Shown: positions 12,130 to 23,266 of the stretch, piece by piece
How positions within the stretch are numbered: the first letter of the stretch is position 1
Layout: each line of letters opens with the position of its first letter
Assembly: GCA_026419785.1 (NCBI GenBank)
Contig: JAODTK010001444.1
Span: forward strand, 124,001-188,000
DNA length: 64,000 nt
Origin: Sclerodactyla briareus
Taxonomy: Eukaryota > Echinodermata > Holothuroidea > Dendrochirotida > Sclerodactylidae
Direction: 5' to 3'
The notes under the pieces: model-generated
Database searches by the model: none
What the model was told of the DNA's origin: nothing
The model's input: the letters and a program-made list of their open reading frames with translations, nothing else
Program-made: the position numbers and the translations under genes

Positions 12130-13015
12130 TAACATGTCTTGCGTCAGAAGCCATCCTTCATCAGAAGCTTTGATATCAATGGAGGCGAATCCTTCTTGAC
12201 TGCACTTAGGCGTTCACTGGGCACGCAGGGGTTGCCCCGAGGTTGGTGTATCAGGATAATGGCACTAAAACTTCATTGGGGGCGAGGCGGAGCTGAGAAA
12301 GTGCATGAGAGGTCTTACGAAGGAGTTTATTTTAAGCCTATGTGTTCGGAGAGATGAGATAGATTTATTGTGATTGGCGCTTCATTACACCCACCGCATC
12401 CCATATGGGGGGAGCTGGGAGAGGATGGTGGGTGTTATCAAGCGTGTCATGGCCCGCCCTCATCCCAGGAAAAAGAAACTTGTTAGGCTCACAGATGAGA
12501 TATTGCAAAACTCTGTTTTGTGCGAAGGGTGAAAGTATTGTCAAATGGGTCGGACCCCACTGACAACAAGGGTTCAGTGATGACTCCGGGATCCTAATCA
12601 CTCACGCGCCTAATCATTTGTTTGTTGCTTAGAGGTGCAACAGGGTGTCCCCCCTGGTTGATTTGGGACCAGTCCGAGCGCTTGCGGAGAAGACGTTGGA
12701 AAAATGTGCAGAAGTTTTTGGCAGACAGTTTTGGCAGACAAGTGGTGAAGCTTGTATTTGCCGGGTGAAACTGCAGAGCGGCGAAAGTGGTCACAGGCGT
12801 CTCAGGGAGTTTGGAAGTTGGGGATTGGTATTGTTTTAGATGAGGCGACGCTCGGCAATCTATATGTGCCTTTGCACTTATTACTACAGTTAATCGTTGT
12901 AGGATGTCCTTTGTCAGGTCGTTGCGGGGTTTTTTGAAGACAGTCTTAATGGTTGGGTTTTAGACCAGTTATAAGGTTGTTCTTTAGAGCGGCGGTTTTC
13001 CTAAGTGTCTTGTTG
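12130..13015 (+). pseudogene. Integrase core and C-terminal extension of the BEL/Pao element
   Basis: YQDNGT at 12249-12266 is the integrase motif around the second catalytic aspartate. Downstream, an HMGG motif and the basic stretch VIKRVM (about 12400-12462) fit the glutamate-helix region typical of BEL/Pao integrases. From about 12650 to 13010 the sequence resembles the small C-terminal domain (DUF5641-like) that follows the integrase in this clade. It ends shortly before the polypurine tract. It is a fossil copy and is not intact. Confidence 0.75.
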
Positions 13016-13040
13016 GTTGGTAATTGATGTGCTCGCTGAT

Positions 13041-13055
13041 CAAGTGGGGGGGGAG
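13041..13055 (+). promoter_or_regulatory. Polypurine tract of the BEL/Pao element
   Basis: A G-rich purine run (AAGTGGGGGGGGAG) lies immediately before the TGTCATCG start of the 3' LTR. This is the standard position for the plus-strand primer of LTR elements. Confidence 0.75.
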
Positions 13056-13988
13056 TGTCATCGGCGCCCGGATGGATCTTTAGTTATTTGCATGTATACC
13101 TCGTTTTGCGCATTTTGGGTTCCCGAGCGGGGCTGGCATGCCTTCCGGTATTGTTCGGAATTCCCTGAGGGAATTAGCTTTATTAGATTGCCACTGGTGC
13201 ATGCAGTGGGTCGTATCTGCGTGTATGCTACACGTAGGGCGGAGACTGGGGGGAGAGTTAGAAGTGGTGCGTACTGTGCGCTGCCTACAGCGGTTGTAGA
13301 GAAGTCCGCCGGGGCCGCCATCATGCCGTCCAAGGCTGTAATTTTTCAGCCAACTCCGACGATGGCTCTTCGATGTTAGCCGTATAATCCAGATAATGTA
13401 CCCCCCCGTTAGCTCCAGTTTACCGCTGAGTATCGTTCCACTAGCCGCACTACAGTCGTTTACTCCACAATCGTTTTGTAAGGGTTATTATTTGTAGTCG
13501 TGTATTCTGTCATGCTAGTTAGGGACGGAGTTGTCTATTGGCCGGTCTGGCATCGGGGGGCCTACCAGAAGGATGTTTTAGGTTGGCTGGTACTTGTTAG
13601 CAGGCGTTACGGCTGGGACGTTATGATTGATTGGGGGGGGGAAAATGCAATTTATATTTCACCTTTATTGGATGAATAATTTGGTCTATGGTTCTAGGGG
13701 TCATATGTCATGAAATTGGTGGGCTAGCGTATTCTAGGACAATATTTAATGGTGTATATTAATTAAAGGCATGTAATTATGTGAATGTTAGGGGCTATAA
13801 CAATTGAATTGGTAGTAATGCTATTGATGCTTGTATTCACCATGCATTGTTCTTAGGATATTTGTAGTTCACCTGAACCGTGGGTGCCACACGGTTGTGA
13901 CGTGAAGAAATATAATGAGGTTCCAAAACGACTTGAACACGGTTTCCCGTTCTCTTAAATTTTTTCTCATCGGGCCTGAGCAGGTTAC
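13056..13988 (+). repeat. 3' LTR of the BEL/Pao element
   Basis: It is a direct repeat of 6312-7258, collinear from TGTCATCGGCGCCC to CATCGGGCCTGAG. The two copies differ by scattered substitutions and many short indels. The right boundary is good to a few bases. Confidence 0.85.
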
Positions 13989-16611
13989 CCGATGGACATG
14001 TCGTTTGGACAACCCAGTCCGGCAGAAGTCTCCAAGGAATACAAACACACCACAAAGTGATTGTAAGCCAATACCAGCATTCAGTCTCCCGGCCTCAGTT
14101 CAACAAGGTAGCATCCACCACTCACAAGAGTTAATACGCAAAGAATGGAAGCACGTTGAGTGGAAAACAACTGTGTATACCTTGCTACTTCTCTACGGAA
14201 ATCTCAAAACCTTAACTATGCATTAGATCGACTCTTTATATCCCCGTGGCTTTTAACCGTTGCCTTGCTTGTTTTCTTTTCCTTCTCTTATTCACATGAG
14301 GTTTAGGTAAACTTCCCGTCAAGACAGCAGGCTGTGGATCGACCCCCTTTGGGGAACTTCCGCACACCTCCCATTGAGAATTCCTACCGCCCCCCTGCCC
14401 CTCTCAAACAGCCACATAACCCACCCCCTCCACTCCATCAACCACATATCCCCTGCCTTTGAATGTTACCTGATACTGGAGGATCCTCCGCAACACTCCT
14501 CCCCCTGCCCTCACTGGTCAATGCTACTATTTGGTACTATATGAGGGAGGTCATTATGTACGCAACTAAAATCGAGTTTTTGTATGTCCTATGTATGGCA
14601 GCGAATACAGCCGAGCAGCTTCAATGAGAGGCCATGTCTGCCCGGGATACGTTACTGCCCAATCTTTCATCAAACCCCTTATTTTAAATCACCAAAACCC
14701 ACTATTCACGCCAATATGGCCCGCAAGTAGCCCGTTTGTGTTCCATACTCCTGCTAAATTGAACAGTAAAGTTTATCACTGCATTGTGCATTTTTCTTTC
14801 CGATAAATTTAATCGTACAATAAAAGTTGAAATATTTTCAAACTCACCCATTAAAATAATTTATATCGTATCGCACTATTGTGACCACTCGCACTCCAAT
14901 TGAAAATAACATTTTTAACTTGACATCCGTAAAATTATGGTATCTCGTACCATCCCCACTAGTGTGAACAGCCCTCCATGCCTTACCCGAATTGATCCGA
15001 AACTCGGTAGACATGTCCACCCAGTAAAATCTTGGGTGAGTTCCAAAGTGAGAATTACCTCACTGCGCAACTCTGCTGTCCCTTTATTTAGAGGTTTTTA
15101 AACGTGAAAATTCGAGTTTACTGACATTTGATCGAAACCTGGTGGACATTGTTATTCTATCCGGATATCTCATTTGATTTTCAAGTTTATTGTGGAGTAC
15201 AAAATTAACAGACCATTGACATGATACCACTTTGTGAAACACATGCATTAATTGATGCTGACTCTATGGGAACACACGCTGCTATGGATGAGCCTTTATA
15301 CTACATATTCTGACTGGCAACTGCCGGTTAGTCTTTTTTCATATACTCTAACCAAGTGCATTTTTTCTCAACTGACCAGAGGACACTGCCTTTTCGACAA
15401 AGAGAGAAACCCTCCAGTCTCCAAGCACCTCAAAATGACAAAGTGGCTCACTCTCAGCCGGACTGTTTGTGAGCTGAAGGGTAGCACCCCTCCGCAGTTG
15501 TAGGCCTAATTCTTCTGGTTAACGCCAAATGCAGGTGCTAATTCTACAAGGCAGGCCCATTCGGAATATATAGTCTTGGCCATGATTGATAGATTATGCA
15601 TCAAATACGTCACAATTTTACCCTAGAAGCACCAATGGTGCTGAGCTCAACTGCAAACAAATGTACGCAAGACGAATGTACATTATGTCATGAATGTTCA
15701 AGATCATGAGGCCAAGGAGGCAGTTTTCAACAATAGCCTATTGTGCCCCTTTATGACTTCTTCTGACCATAATCCTTCATATGCCCCAAAGATGTCTTAG
15801 AGCATTCGATAAATATATTCCAACCATAATGGGCTGCAGGGCCAACATTCACCCTGGGCCATGGGTCCTAAACCCTTGGGCACCCTGCAGGTCCAGCTTC
15901 ACAGTATTAGAAACCGTCATTATAACTGAACGTCACACTGTGCAACAGAATTTGCAGGAGACTACAAGATTTTGTAGTATTCCATATATTGGGCCCTTGG
16001 GCTAAAAATTCCCAACCCCCTCCAATGGCCCTCTAAACCAAGGACCGTTACCTGTACTCGTTTAAGTGGGTTTGCCATGTGCCAAAAAATATTCCCGAAA
16101 TCCTTGTTATATTGTGAAAGCATCCTCTGAAACCATAATCCTTCAATTTTTGTTTCCTGAAATTACCCACCTCCCCCACGGGAGGCCCATCAATCAGCGA
16201 CTCCAGGCAGTCTCCATGAGAACCTCCGAGAGAAAGTACATTTGTGTATGACGTCAACCATTAGGACGGTTTGGTTGCATTGGATTTGAATCAACACACA
16301 AATCACACACAATCGCACACAAAACTATAGCCCCCCCCCCAGCCCCCCCGCCCCCCCCTGATTCATTCACCGTATTCAGCTCCACTAAGTGAGAAAATGA
16401 ACTGAAACGAGTAGAAAAGTTTTGACGAGCCTACTAATAAAAGCGTGAAGAATACATACCATCCTAGAGTACCACCTTACTGGCGTGGAAAATCGCAATT
16501 AGCTTTGAACAAGGTCGCACAGAGGGGTGTCATTCCCTCACAGAACAGCCTGAACACAAACTGGCCAATCAGAACACGGCAACAATCCACCATTCAAAAT
16601 TTATACCTAGC
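13989..16611. other. Non-coding stretch, no gene seen
   Basis: No exon or RNA gene recognised. Near 14990-15150 there are diverged phrases (GAAACTCGGTAGACATG, GAAACCTGGTGGACATTG) resembling the repeat at 3624-3856. A short CA/CACACA-rich piece and a C-rich tract lie at 16290-16362. The small frames at 13915-14226, 14591-14806, 15252-15503 and 15781-16005 have no domain signature. Confidence 0.55.
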
Positions 16612-16800
16612 CGTGGGTCGGCCTGTCAGCCGCATGTCTGCTCTGCCAAGCCGTGGGGTTCGGCTCTGCCAAACCATGGTCGCTCTGGCCAAGAGCCGTG
16701 GTCCGGCTCGCGAGCCGTGGGTCGTCTCTCTGAGCCTAGGCCGGCTCTAACCGACCCGTGGGTCTGCTCTACCGACCACGGTACGGGCGCTCCGGCCGTA
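16612..16800. repeat. GC-rich ~21-bp minisatellite (GCCGTGGGTCGGCTCTG-like)
   Basis: About nine degenerate units of roughly 19-24 bases follow one another, each with a variant of AGCCGTGGGTC(G)GCTCTGCCA. The block is far more GC-rich than its flanks. Overlapping ORFs on both strands across it (16445-16750, 16626-16931, 16717-16920) follow from the repeat lacking stop codons and are not evidence of a gene. Confidence 0.75.
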
Positions 16801-19284
16801 CTTGTCTCTCTTCTACTTTTACTCTTCTGCGTTAGTGTTAGGCTAGCTTTCAGTCCGCAAAACCTACAGCGAGGTAAGAAGCTAACGCCCACGCAGGGAA
16901 AGGCGGTAGAGAGAGAATAAAAACCTTTCACAACTCACGTAAGTGAAGATACTAAACGAAAGGTGACAGAAACGCTGACCACCAAATTTCAGCAAAAAAC
17001 TAGAAATGATGCTAGAAAACCAGAAAACAACGCTACTGGAATGAATTTTTGGGGGCGAATATCTAGAGCCAAAAACTTGACGACCTAGACAACATAGTCT
17101 GCACAAAGAGAAGGGCGATGGGGGTTGGCCAACCGCAGTTGTGTAATTGCAGAGGCCTCGACGTGGCAAGGTGGTTGCATAGTCCAGGGGGGTAAGTTGA
17201 TAATGACTGTTTGGGGGCCAAAAGGCAATTGTTGAAACAACTGGACGGACGGACTGGACGGACGGATAGATAGATAGATACAGTAGATAGATACGGTGAG
17301 GTGACATGCGATCGCAGATCTACTCAACCACATAGCTTGGTTTTTTGAGCAACAATGAAGAATTTGTTTTACTGACAACACCACATGGTACCTACATTGG
17401 TATGCAAATTGCATTTTTTTTTTTTATTTTGTTATCAACGTTCCAAGTTCGTCTTCACCGTTTTTAGCATCACGAATTATAACTAGTTATAACTTCCACA
17501 CACTAACCTACCTACATAGTTCAGTGGTATTTATGAATGTAAAATAGGCCGAGCTATCACCTGCCCGTACTTAGGTTATGAACTAGTCCCCTTTAACCAC
17601 TTCTCATGAGGATTAATCAATCCCACAATTTCCTGCATGAAGAGAGATGACCACTTCGTAAGTAATTGCTTTTCTAAGGATGCTTGTGGATCACTAAATG
17701 GCAATGCCATTCCTCAACACCATCCCTCCACTGATTCAGTCTCGGTTTTAATTTGTGGTTTCGGTACTTGGACTAAGTATGTATTCAATCTCTACTGTCC
17801 TTTACTGTGACTACGTAGTTTGCCTAATCTGAATGGCCTACTTGTACCCTGTAGATGGTATACAGGGCGCTACAATCTGATGGCACCAACCTGTACTCTA
17901 CTCCACAGCACACTTGTAGATGCACAATGTATGATGTTTACCATACCCCTGCCCTATTTAGCCTTCCAATAAGATTCACTTCACTGCCTGGGGATTGGGG
18001 AAAGTTAGTAGAGACCATTTCCAGTAACAATCTCCACTGCACCTGGCCTTCGAGACAAGGCCTCACCCCAGTGGCTCGCTGGTTGGCCATCAGTGGTTTC
18101 TTCTATCAGTCACCCTGCCAAAAAATTATGAGGCATCCCTGTGTTTGCTTTCAGATTTTGGTAATTACCACCCAAAAACCGCTTAATATTAATCAGCTAC
18201 AATTTCATTCCAATTTCATACAGACTGAATAATTGAGGCATGGTTACCAAAGGAGTACTACGTTTTTTTTTATGGAAATTGACTTTGATTTATTGTCAAT
18301 TGAAAATTAATGTTCAATTTCATTCATAGAAACAAAGACAAGTTTGTAGGGTTTTCAAGTAATTACATCATCATTACTATTGCCTGATGGGATGCCTTTT
18401 GATCTTCTTGTGCATACCCCTGTTTTCACATTACACAAACTTCAATACCGACTATAACTCCGTAACGACCAAGTTGCCTAGGAACTTCCTGTTGGAAAAC
18501 GACGCAATACGTTATTATCCACTATTATATTAGGCCCGCTATTATATTAGCCCCTTTTAAAATGATCCTGCAGTTGTTCTTTGAATATCTCAGGATCAAT
18601 AGTGGACTGCACTGATGTTTCATGGAATTCCGATATGCTTGAAAATTTGCATAAATGAAGCAAATCATGCACATTAAAAAACCCCTAGTGACTCAAATCT
18701 ATGCTAGAATTTTTTCTGGGGGGGGGGGGACTAAAGGAAGACCATACCCATCGAGCTTCATGGAAATCAAATAATAATGCAAATTAGCAAATTAATTTCA
18801 CCCAGTTCATCTACCTCAAGCTACGTTATGTACATATGTGCCAAGCCAAACTTTACAATTCATCCATAACCTTGCTTACAAAAAATGCAAGGGCCTTTCC
18901 ACAGTATGGGGTACAAATGATGTCAAACTGTTTGAGTGAAGGTAACTCAGTCAAATCTGCTATAATATACTGACATGTTGTTAAAAGTGATGTACAGGTC
19001 AAAAGATAATAAAAACAATATTGGCAATTTTTTTACATGCATTTTTATTTTGGGGAGATTTTATCTTCATATCTGCATGATATAAAGATCCTTATTTGTG
19101 ACATCAATTGCTCAGGAATTTTCTGACATAGTCGAGAATAAAGGGCACCCACCCCAGCTCAACAGTCCTATTAGGTTTCCTTACTTGACAGCATCTAAAA
19201 AAAATAAAATATGAACTCTTCAAATGAATATCAATGAAGGAAGTGCTTTCTACAGACACATGTTTGTACATGTAACGTACGTAA
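16801..19284. other. Non-coding stretch with GGAC/GATA microsatellite and a weak BIR-like frame
   Basis: A GGAC/GGACG then GATA microsatellite lies at about 17243-17297. The plus-strand frame 17855-18232 (125 codons) contains a 32-residue piece around TWPSRQGLTP and ISGFFYQS. It faintly recalls an inhibitor-of-apoptosis BIR repeat (WP...GL.P..LA.AGF.Y), but the zinc-binding CX2C and HX6C residues are not in place, so I do not call a gene. A G-run is at 18718-18730. Nothing else is recognised. Confidence 0.45.
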
Positions 19285-20045
19285 CAGTGTCCGTCCAACA
19301 TGTTCACGCGTCATTCACCTGCCCTTCTTTTCTGTTGAACCCAGCACTTTTGTTTACAATAAAACCATTTTAATTAAAAAACACCCTTTTATTTGCTCAA
19401 CAAAACCCAGGAAGGAAATACTTTTGCTGATATAGTTTTGAAGTTACTGACTATAAATGCCACCCCGAATGTCCGTCCACACAATTGTACGTATATAACT
19501 TGAAATATCTAAAATTTCTAGGAGGATATTTTCCCAAGGTACCTTGGTAAATTTAGTTGACTAATAGAATAGTTTTCTTTTCTTATAATGACAACCAGAA
19601 GTTGTTTGATATAACATGCATCGCAGAAGAGGTCGTATAGTGGGTCCTCCAACGTAACGCATGTAACATTTTCTGTCCATGTTACCATATCGGTACAAGA
19701 AAATGTCAAGGATTTTCAATTCGACTTTCAGCCAGACATTGTGCTCAAATAACCCATTTTTGATCGGCTCTATTTGATCCGACGATTTGTTCGCCAGCAA
19801 CAGATCACCTTAGGTAGGGAGATGTCCGTCCATGTACATACGTTAGCTCGGGGGTCAGGGGAAGACAATAATTAATGGCATTACAGTGGGTGATGCCGTA
19901 TATGAGGAAAAGGAAATATATGTGGGTCCTCAAATGACAACATATTCTTTGCTTTTGGGAAAACATCCTTTTCAGATATGTTATATTCCCCGGTTTCAAA
20001 AATATTCTGTCCGTCATGTTCGTACGTGAGTCGCTTGCTTTAAAC
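19285..20045. repeat. Diverged tandem repeat marked by GTCCGTCC + TACGTACG words
   Basis: The phrase TGTCCGTCCA(T), followed or preceded by a TACGTA-type word, recurs near 19288, 19470, 19670 (as CTGTCCATGTTACC), 19824 and 20008. Spacings are about 154 to 200 bases. The sequence between the phrases is strongly diverged and AT-rich, but shares pieces such as GGGTCCTC and AAAACATCC/CCCATTTT. This suggests an old ~180-bp tandem array. Short minus-strand ORFs lie inside it but show no domain. Confidence 0.4.
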
Positions 20046-20366
20046 AAACATATTGCACATGGTTTTTATTGTCTATAGTTATACCTTATATTGAGGCAAA
20101 GTAGCAGCAACTATATTTACATAATATGTATCAGAGAGAGAGAAACCAGGATATCTTGAAAATTTTTTTCCAATGTCACACATTTATCCCTTATGTGGAT
20201 GGAAAGGCCATTAATTACTAATTCCCCTATTTCTAAAAGTCTCTCCGAACTTTGTTCAGGTGAGACAAAAGAGTCATGTACTCTCCAAGCCAGCCGATGA
20301 AGGCCCTCTGCTTTAATGTCAATCATGAATAGCCTCTTTCTTCCCAATGGAAAAATGTCTCTAGAA

Positions 20367-21489
20367 ACAGACCTTCTAAATCAGAGTAAAGTGCAACATC
20401 TCAAGTGGAGCGCACCATGGGTTGGCACGGGATCGTGGAGAGAATTTTCATCCAGCGAACCCAGCAGATTGCAGGAAACGCCTTAGCAGTACCAGCAAGG
20501 TCCATAAATGAAATAGTGCGGTATTTTCATTTCAGAAAAAATTCATTCGGTGAAGGAAAACCGATCAACAGCATTCAACATTAGATATTTGCAAACGCTT
20601 CTGGAATGCTGGGGATAGTACGGGGACCGACTCACATATGGTTGAGGGCTAACGGCAGGTTTATGAGGTGGAATATGGTGCAGCAACCCAGCGACTGGAT
20701 TTGGACCCTTCTTGAAGTCTGTTATGTGTTATTTCACTATTTTCGGGACTTCTTGCAAGTTCTCAAAAGTTTCATTGATTGTGCAACAGCAGTACAACAA
20801 AATACAGAAATATCAAAGTAAACGGCAATATATTAAATGAACTCTATGTTGGGGGGGGGGCCTACTGTACCTTAACTTCCATGGCTGGGTTGCACTTCTT
20901 GCTCATGCGATTCCTCAAAGTTTGGTGTGTATGAAGTAGTTGCCATGCGCAGCCAATGCTTGAGATGGGCGCCTTTTTCAAGCTGCTGCGAACGGTTTTG
21001 ATCATGTTCAGACATGAAAAACTTTGCTCACAAATGTATGTTGTCCCCAAACATACTTGAAAATTAAGTCCTAATATAGAGTTCCCCATATGTGACCATT
21101 CAGGTTCACCCAGAAAGGTGCGCGAAATGATTTCCTGATTTGTCAACGTATTAATCAGTCATTTGCCGTCTTGATTTTGAGAGTGTGGGCACAAAGGGGA
21201 TTGCATGGTTTGACCACTGATTCCAATGGGCAGAAACCGAGAAAAGGTGCCCTTGTCATCAAAAAGAAGATGCAACGCACATCTTGAACTCCTGGTCGAG
21301 GATTATCAATAAATTTTATGAACTGTTGACTCGTAACAGTGAGCACTCAAAAAAATAAATTTTCACTGTCTGACATGTGTCTGATTTTATTGACTTTATT
21401 CTCAAAATTGTTGCTGCCAGTCATAATGAAGCCACTTGAATTCTCAAAGCGCCACAAGTGGCGCGTGCACCATCAGTGAGAAGGCCCTG
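20367..21489 (-). mobile_element. Deleted hAT-superfamily DNA transposon with perfect 8-bp TSD
   Basis: CTCTAGAA lies exactly at 20359-20366 and again at 21490-21497, giving the 8-bp target-site duplication diagnostic of hAT elements. Inside it, the ends match as inverted repeats: CAGACCTTCTAAATCA from 20368 on the plus strand, and CAGGGCCTTCTCACTGA read from 21489 on the minus strand. A subterminal palindrome GCGCCAC-AA-GTGGCGC lies at 21449-21464. At 1.12 kb the element is far shorter than an autonomous hAT (usually 2.5-5 kb). It retains only a C-terminal transposase piece on the minus strand, so it is an internally deleted, non-autonomous copy. The coding direction agrees with the end orientation. 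Confidence 0.85.
20862..21146 (-). pseudogene. hAT transposase C-terminal (dimerisation) fragment
   Basis: The 94-codon minus-strand frame contains LGTTYICEQSFSCLNMIK, followed by a basic stretch and a downstream LLHTHQTLRNRM region. The phrase (F/L)G(S/T)TY(I/L)CEQ.FS.(M/L)...K is the conserved start of the hAT C-terminal dimerisation domain, as in ZBED/FAM200/GTF2IRD2-type proteins. The methionine here is only the first in frame, and the true protein would start far upstream. The catalytic core is absent. The fragment lies within the TSD-bounded element 20367-21489, so it is transposon-derived and not a host gene. Confidence 0.75.
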
Positions 21490-21497
21490 CTCTAGAA

Positions 21498-23123
21498 CTA
21501 TGCTGACCAGTTGAATTATGCTAATGCTCTACAAGTACATGGGGCCCATCAGTCTTCAGAATTTAAATGTCCCAAGTGGTGTCATTTCCATAACTTACAG
21601 GCCTTTGCCATCCATATCTTACACGTATAAACTCAGTTTATTCGAGCAGAGCATTATTTTCATTCTGCATGGTGCTTTATTTGCTCTTGCATAATATATT
21701 ATATACAAGCGTGCCAAACTAACAACCCTCCTTGTACATACAATAATGATGGCGTACTGTTTCCAACATTCAAGAGGCCGAAAACAATTTACAGGGTTTG
21801 ATTTTCAAACACAATACGACCAGACTGCTGCTATTAATCTAGCTGTAAGTTGGTTACTGCTGGAGTACAAATGAGAATGAAAGGGAAGCAATGTTTTCAT
21901 TTCAATTCACCCTCTAATTGGTAACACTAACCCTTCGCATGCTGTACTTAGCAAACCTTGCTCTTGCCCATTTGCAGTTTACGGGAAAAAAGTAAGGTCA
22001 TAATTCCAACCATTAGAGCTGACGTTAACTGGCTGAGATATGCAGTGGCAGAAATAAGGCTAAGGTACATGCCTATAGACCACGAATAAACAGCCTCGGA
22101 TTTCTAGCCAGTTCATCCCTCCTACTTTATGACTGCAGAAAAAGATCCCCACACTGATAACACAAGCTCTGCAACAAAATAAGCATGCTCGGAGAAAGTA
22201 AAGAAATCACAAATCATCCTCCCAACTTTTGTTTTTATTTTCATATTCACACAACATTCAAACCAGGAGGTGGCCGACCTAATAGAGGTTAGCACTCGTA
22301 ATTGTGCAGACCGGGTCGAGTGTCGCAAAAGGGGTCCTACAATTACTGCACATTGATGCACCTCTCAGTCACTTTTGATAAGTAATGTTTCCCTATTATT
22401 TTCTACACAATTCGATGGGAAGGACACATCCCAGAGTCAGCTTTGTGACAGCTTCGATTCCTAGGGAGAGTGATGCACTCGTGAGACACTTTGATTAGAC
22501 AATGAGAACCACATTTGAACTGACGGGTATTTGCCACTCACAGCCCTAAACTGTAAGTAGTGAAGCCGTGGTGTGATTGGAGGACAGCCTCAGAGCAATG
22601 AGGACAGCAGGAATTTATTTTTGACTGAGGGGGCTCTTTTTTGGGCAATTGGGAGAGAGGGAGAAATTTGCCTTCAAATGGGTTCTTCCTACAACTATGT
22701 CTGTATGGGTAAAATCACCCGTGGTCCACTGTTGGGGGCTATTATGATGGTATTGGAGGATTGCATGGAAACCTTCCTGGTGAAGGGGTTTCTAAAACAG
22801 GTTCTGAAATACAGAATCGGGAAACCCCCAAAGACGAATGTTTCTACCATTTAATAGACCAAGCGTTCTTCGTCCTACATTTTTCAAAATGGGCTGATTG
22901 GTTAGCAAATAGTTTGCCTCTGAACTATTCTTCACTCATGCCACTGTCCCAGTACTTAATGGACCAATCAGTGCTTGTTCCTGCATCCATGAGCATGGTC
23001 ATGCTTTGAGTGCATTCTTTTCCAAGATTATAAATCATGTTGCATTTCCCAAAAAGTGATAAAGTTGGTAAAGATTGCCACAATTGTTTGATCCCTAAAG
23101 TATACCCACTTGTTCTCACTACA
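21498..23123. other. Non-coding stretch, no gene seen
   Basis: Nothing recognisable. The frames at 22122-22361 (minus) and 22573-22854 or 22761-23009 (plus) overlap each other and have no domain signature or splice context I can support. Confidence 0.55.
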
Positions 23124-23129
23124 AGGGAG

Positions 23130-23260
23130 CAGTGAACAAACTTAGCAGTAGTTCGGTAGTCCGAGACAAGCAGAACTTTACAAGTGTGTAGGTAGTCTTG
23201 ATTGAAGGAATTTCTGGATGCAGACTACCAAAAGCGAAAAATTACCTACTTTGTTCACTG
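23130..23260. mobile_element. 131-bp MITE with 11-bp TIRs and 6-bp TSD
   Basis: The element starts CAGTGAACAAA (23130-23140) and ends TTTGTTCACTG (23250-23260), an exact inverted repeat. Similarity continues inward (GGTAGTC on the left against GACTACC on the right). AGGGAG lies directly against both outer ends (23124-23129 and 23261-23266), a perfect 6-bp direct repeat. It has no coding capacity. The CAG start recalls hAT-like ends, but hAT makes 8-bp duplications, so I leave the superfamily open. Confidence 0.75.
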
Positions 23261-23266
23261 AGGGAG

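Larger units (their letters stand above)
6312..13988 (+). mobile_element. BEL/Pao LTR retrotransposon, broken copy
   Basis: This is a ~7.7-kb element bounded by two direct repeats of about 0.93-0.95 kb, with recognisable BEL/Pao polymerase pieces between them in the expected order: gag-like start, reverse transcriptase, RNase H, integrase, then the C-terminal integrase extension. A G-rich polypurine tract directly precedes the right repeat. The family call rests on RVVFDCA in the RT (typical of BEL/Pao), the RNase H and LELQAAV wording, and the HMGG plus VIKRVM region after the integrase core. The copy is broken, with dozens of breaks, and cannot encode a working polyprotein as written. The LTRs differ at many positions, which suggests a fossil of moderate age, but part of that difference may be sequencing indels. 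A possible short target duplication (GTACC against GTTACC) is not convincing. Confidence 0.9.
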
